Assembly (NCBI GenBank): GCA_003152595.1 | Contig: PMAM01000312.1 | Span: 11,471-17,206, forward strand | DNA from: Acidobacterium sp. | GTDB lineage: Bacteria > Acidobacteriota > Terriglobia > Terriglobales > Acidobacteriaceae | Length of the DNA stretch: 5,736 nucleotides | Direction: 5' to 3' | Part shown: piece after piece, positions 3,196-5,736 of the stretch | Numbering within the stretch: the first letter of the stretch is position 1 | How the letters are laid out: every line of letters starts with the position of its first letter | Translations under genes and position numbers: made by a program | The notes under the pieces: generated by a model | What the model saw: only the letters and a program-made list of their open reading frames with translations | Database searches by the model: none | What the model was told of the DNA's origin: nothing

Positions 3196-5736
3196 CTACT
3201 GCAGCGTAAGGGTGACGGTCGTGGTCGGGTTGACCGAGCCGCTGGCTGCCGTCACAGTAATGGTGTATTGCGTGCCGTTGTCGTTTTTGGTGGTGCCACC
3301 CGAGTTGCTGCCGCAACCGGAGAGCGCGGTGGTTGCCACGATACCGCCCAGAGCCAGCAGGAGCAGGCAGACGAAGCGAGCGAGACGCTGGCCGTTGCGA
3401 CGCATCCTCTTCGTACCCGCGAGGGGGAGGAGGAGGAAGGCCAGAGCCACTGGTACGAGTGTCCGTCCCGTGGAATCAGGATGGAGGGCAGCCGACGTGG
3501 CAGGTGTCGCGACGGACATGGTGACCGTCTGCGGTCCGGCATTGGCAGCGACAGAAGTGGGCGAGAAGGTGATCACGGCGCCCGACGGTCCGCCAATGGC
3601 GGCGAAGGTCACCGTACCCGGATAGGGCGTACCGGCAAAGGCCGGCGCAACCGAGAGCTGATAAGTGAACGTGTTGCCTGCTGAGCCGTTTTGCCCCGCA
3701 GGACTGGCGCTGATGGTCAGACCCAGCGGCGCCACGGTGATCGTGAGCGACGACGTGGCGCTGCTGCCGATGAAGTTGGCATCGCCTATGTAGGTTGCGG
3801 TGATGGTGTGGCTCCCCGACAGCAACGCCGAGGTCGAGAAGGTAGCAACGTCACCGCCGGCACCTGCTGCCAGGGTTACGGTGGCGAGGGCCGTGCTGCC
3901 GTCGTAGAACGTGACCGTGCCGGTCGGCGTCCCGCTGGTAGCCGGGACGACCGTAGCCGTAAGGGTCACGCTGCTGCCAGGATTGATGGAGCTGCCGGTG
4001 GCTGTGAGCATGGTGGTGGTGCCCGCCTGGCCGACGGTCACGTTCACGGTGCCGGTCACCGCGGAGTAGTTGGTGGTGTCCGTGGGCCGGAAGGTGACGC
4101 TCTGTGCGTTGGTACCGAGCGGCGGTGCTGTAGCCGGCGCGGCGAAGGCAAAGGTGCCCGTAACGGTGCTGGCGCCGTTCAACGCGCTGCCACCGGTCAG
4201 AGTCGACGATGCCAGGGTCTGACCGTAAGCGATCGCACTTGCCGTCGGCCAGGTGATGGTCAGGTTGCCTGTGGTGACGGCCACGCTGACGTTGCCCGTT
4301 ACCGCGTTGTAGTCAGCGGCGTCCGTGGGCGTGAAGGTCACGCTCTCCGAGTCCGTGCCCGCGGTCGGAACGGTTGTGGGCGTAGTGAAGGCAAAGGCGC
4401 CCGGCACGTTGGTGGTGCCTCTGACAGCGCTGCCACCGGTGAGGGTTGACGATGCGAGGGTCTGGCCGTAGACGACGGAGCTGGCGGCCGGCCAGGTGAT
4501 CGTCGGCGTAGCTTTGTTCACCGTCACGGTTACGGCACCGGTAATCGCAGAGTAGTTCGTGGTGTCGGTGGGCGTGAAGGTGACGCTCTCAGCATGGGCG
4601 CCCGCCGTGGGAGCCGTCGTTGGCGTGGTGAAGCTGAAGCTGCCGGTGACCGTGGTCGTGCCGTTGAGCGCGCTGCCACCGATCAGAGTGGACGAGGCCA
4701 GGGTCTGGCCGTAGGTGATGGCGCTGGCGGTCGGCCAGGTGATGGTGAGATTGCCTTTGACGACGGTGACGCTGATGGTGCCCGTCACCGGGTTGTAGTC
4801 AGCGGTGTCGGTCGGCGTGAAGGTCACGCTCTGCGCGCTGGTACCGACCGGCGGTGCGGTCGTCGGCGTGGTGAAGGCGAAGCTGCCCGGCACGTTGGTG
4901 GCGCCATTGAGAGCGCCGCCACCGGTGAGGGTTGAGGATGCGAGGGTCTGCCCATAGACAACCGTGGTGGCAGTGGGCCAGGTAATGGTCGGCGTGGCCT
5001 TACTCACGACCACGTTGACGCTGCCTGTCACCGGGTTGTAGTTCGTTGTATCGCTGGGCGTGAAGGTCACGCTCTCCGACTGCGTGCCCACCGTCGGAGC
5101 TGTGGTGGGAGTGGTGAAGGCGAAGGTGCCGGTCACGGTGGTCGTGCCGTTCAGCGCGCTGCCGCCGGTCAGGGTGGACGAGGCCAGGGTCCGACCGTAG
5201 GTGATGCCGCTGGCGGCCGGCCAGGTGATGGTGGGCGTGGCCTTACTCACGACCACGCTGACGGTGCCCGTTACCGGGTTGTAGTCCGTCGTGTCGGTGG
5301 GCGTGAAGGTGACGCTCTCCGAATCGGTACCTGCGGTGGGAACGGTGGTGGGTGTGGTGAAGGCGAAGGTGCCGGTCAGGGTGGTGGTGCCGTTCAGCGC
5401 GCTGCCACCAGTCAGAGTGGACGATACCAGGGTCTGGCCGTAGGCGATGCCGCTGGCGGTGGGCCAGGTGATGGTCGGCGTGGCCTTGGTCACCGTCACG
5501 TTCACGGTGCCGGTCACCGGATCGTAGTCAGTAGTGTCAGCCGGCGTGAAGGTCACGCTCTGTGCGTTGGTACCGACCGGCGGTGCTGTGGTCGGCGTGG
5601 TGAAGGCGAAGGTGCCCGTCACGGTGGTGGTGCCGTTGTGCGCGCTGCCACCGGTCAGAGTGGACGAGGCCAAAGTCTGACTGTAGCTGATACTGCTGGC
5701 GGTCGGCCAGGTAATGGTCGGCGTAGCCTTGCTCAC
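3196..5736 (-). CDS. Large Ig-like tandem-repeat protein with hydrophobic hairpin and lipobox-like motif near its C-terminus, 5'-truncated
   Basis: The frame is open from the window edge at 5736 to TAG at 3196-3198, giving 846 visible residues. The GTG at the edge falls inside a repeat unit, so the true start and signal peptide lie beyond the window. In order: seven 81-residue repeats (3-569) beginning 'KATPTITWP' and ending 'DYNPVTGTVSV'; a group 3 bacterial Ig-like domain (about 570-668) with 'GTPTGTVTFYDGSTALAT' and 'ITATYIGDANF'; a further beta-rich Ig-like stretch (about 670-748); hydrophobic segment 760-774; basic loop 775-787; hydrophobic segment 788-807; 'LSGC' with Cys808; and a 38-residue tail ending in strand-like 'YTITVTAASGS' and 'TTTVTLTLQ'. 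The only two cysteines (790 and 808) lie in or beside the second hydrophobic segment. It is probably exported and envelope-bound; its function is unknown. Such arrays and tails are, as I recall, frequent in Acidobacteriota. It is followed by a hairpin and then the dehydrogenase gene on the same strand. Confidence 0.92.
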   Translation of the reverse strand: MSKATPTITWPTASSISYSQTLASSTLTGGSAHNGTTTVTGTFAFTTPTTAPPVGTNAQSVTFTPADTTDYDPVTGTVNVTVTKATPTITWPTASGIAYGQTLVSSTLTGGSALNGTTTLTGTFAFTTPTTVPTAGTDSESVTFTPTDTTDYNPVTGTVSVVVSKATPTITWPAASGITYGRTLASSTLTGGSALNGTTTVTGTFAFTTPTTAPTVGTQSESVTFTPSDTTNYNPVTGSVNVVVSKATPTITWPTATTVVYGQTLASSTLTGGGALNGATNVPGSFAFTTPTTAPPVGTSAQSVTFTPTDTADYNPVTGTISVTVVKGNLTITWPTASAITYGQTLASSTLIGGSALNGTTTVTGSFSFTTPTTAPTAGAHAESVTFTPTDTTNYSAITGAVTVTVNKATPTITWPAASSVVYGQTLASSTLTGGSAVRGTTNVPGAFAFTTPTTVPTAGTDSESVTFTPTDAADYNAVTGNVSVAVTTGNLTITWPTASAIAYGQTLASSTLTGGSALNGASTVTGTFAFAAPATAPPLGTNAQSVTFRPTDTTNYSAVTGTVNVTVGQAGTTTMLTATGSSINPGSSVTLTATVVPATSGTPTGTVTFYDGSTALATVTLAAGAGGDVATFSTSALLSGSHTITATYIGDANFIGSSATSSLTITVAPLGLTISASPAGQNGSAGNTFTYQLSVAPAFAGTPYPGTVTFAAIGGPSGAVITFSPTSVAANAGPQTVTMSVATPATSAALHPDSTGRTLVPVALAFLLLPLAGTKRMRRNGQRLARFVCLLLLALGGIVATTALSGCGSNSGGTTKNDNGTQYTITVTAASGSVNPTTTVTLTLQ
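3313..3459 (-). other. Encoded membrane hairpin and lipobox-like site within the Ig-repeat protein
   Basis: This segment encodes residues 760-808. Hydrophobic segment 1 is 'LVPVALAFLLLPLAG' (760-774). It is followed by a strongly basic loop, 'TKRMRRNGQRLAR' (775-787: one Lys, five Arg), then hydrophobic segment 2 (788-807) ending 'ALSG' before Cys808. By the positive-inside rule the loop should be cytoplasmic, with the repeats and the tail both outside. 'Met-Arg-Arg...' followed by a hydrophobic core and L-S-G-C closely resembles a lipoprotein signal peptide, but here it is about 770 residues or more into the protein. Segment 1 is only 15 residues, so it may span the membrane poorly. Confidence 0.7.
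4030..5001 (-). repeat. 486-bp higher-order duplication inside the Ig-repeat array (units 4-5 and 6-7)
   Basis: Units 4 and 6 share 'VVYGQ' and 'TNVPG', and units 5 and 7 share 'GNLTITWP' in place of 'ATPTITWP' plus 'TTNYSA(I/V)TG'. At the DNA level, 4921-4950 and 4435-4464 share the variant ACCGGTGAGGGTTGA followed by GATGCGAGGGTCTG, which the other five units lack; the offset is exactly 486 bp. This points to duplication of a two-unit block, followed by partial reshuffling. Confidence 0.7.
4030..5730 (-). repeat. Seven tandem 243-bp coding repeats (81-residue Ig-like units)
   Basis: The units, in order of translation, are 5488-5730, 5245-5487, 5002-5244, 4759-5001, 4516-4758, 4273-4515 and 4030-4272. 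All seven are exactly 81 codons with no insertion or deletion, and the array continues past the window edge. Conserved landmarks in each are 'TITWP', 'TLxSSTLxGG', 'FxFxxPxTxP', 'SVTFxP' and 'Y..(V/I)TG'. A direct DNA view is 'ggccaggt(g/a)at', which recurs every 243 bp. The units resemble MBG/Big-type bacterial Ig-like repeats, but I cannot assign a Pfam family without a search. Confidence 0.95.

Noticed and set aside
3376..3459. PEP-CTERM-type exosortase sorting signal (hydrophobic segment then Arg-rich stretch)
   Set aside because: The hydrophobic plus basic pattern is similar, but there is no Pro-Glu-Pro motif before it, and 70 more residues with a second hydrophobic segment follow.
1820..3625. 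A 601-codon open frame on the + strand, antisense to the dehydrogenase and the end of the Ig-repeat gene
   Set aside because: It overlaps a dehydrogenase whose conserved motifs fix the coding strand, it crosses a gap and a second gene, and its product has no recognisable domain. Long antisense frames are expected in GC-rich coding DNA.
3691..4935. + strand open frames (3691-4449 and 4594-4935) opposite the Ig-repeat array
   Set aside because: Gly- and Arg-rich low-complexity translations of the reverse strand. The regular 81-residue Ig pattern on the - strand is the real product.
4030..5730. Regularly spaced repeats that could suggest a CRISPR or satellite array
   Set aside because: The 243-bp units are coding, contiguous and similar along their full length, with no short repeat plus unique spacer pattern.
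1..5736. tRNA, rRNA, insertion sequence ends, toxin-antitoxin or defence genes
   Set aside because: Nothing resembling these was seen on either strand by reading. The three large genes and two short gaps account for the window.

Overview
The window looks like chromosomal DNA of a GC-rich bacterium, most likely an Acidobacteriota member. That assignment rests on recalled family patterns: choice-of-anchor D (ASH) repeats closing with a fibronectin type III domain, long arrays of an Ig-like repeat beginning K-A-T-P-T-I-T-W, and a C-terminus carrying a hydrophobic hairpin with an L-S-G-C motif. No rRNA or marker gene is present to prove it.

The layout is three protein genes. On the + strand, positions 1-1605 hold the 3' part of a large secreted repeat protein built from a 606-bp (202-residue) composite unit and ending in a fibronectin type III domain. 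A 112-bp gap with a perfect 13-bp bidirectional terminator hairpin separates it from a convergent gene. That gene (- strand, 1718-3064) is a complete, apparently intact nucleotide-sugar dehydrogenase of the UDP-GlcNAc 6-dehydrogenase (WbpA-like) type. Upstream of it lies a 131-bp gap with two hairpins and a direct repeat. Beyond that, positions 3196-5736 on the - strand hold the 3' part of a second large repeat protein: seven 243-bp (81-residue) tandem Ig-like repeats, a group 3 Ig-like domain, and a C-terminus in which two hydrophobic segments and a lipobox-like Cys appear to interrupt a last Ig-like domain. Both repeat genes run off the window, so their N-termini and signal peptides cannot be seen.

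Only the dehydrogenase has a predictable biochemical role: making a UDP-uronic acid for surface polysaccharide. The two repeat proteins are probably exported surface or adhesion-type proteins, but nothing here shows a functional link between the three genes. I see no RNA gene, CRISPR array, transposon or defence system, and no convincing case for a wholly new multi-gene system. The features most worth a second look are the split C-terminus of the 3196-5736 gene, the mosaic evolution of both repeat arrays, and the structured leader of the dehydrogenase gene.
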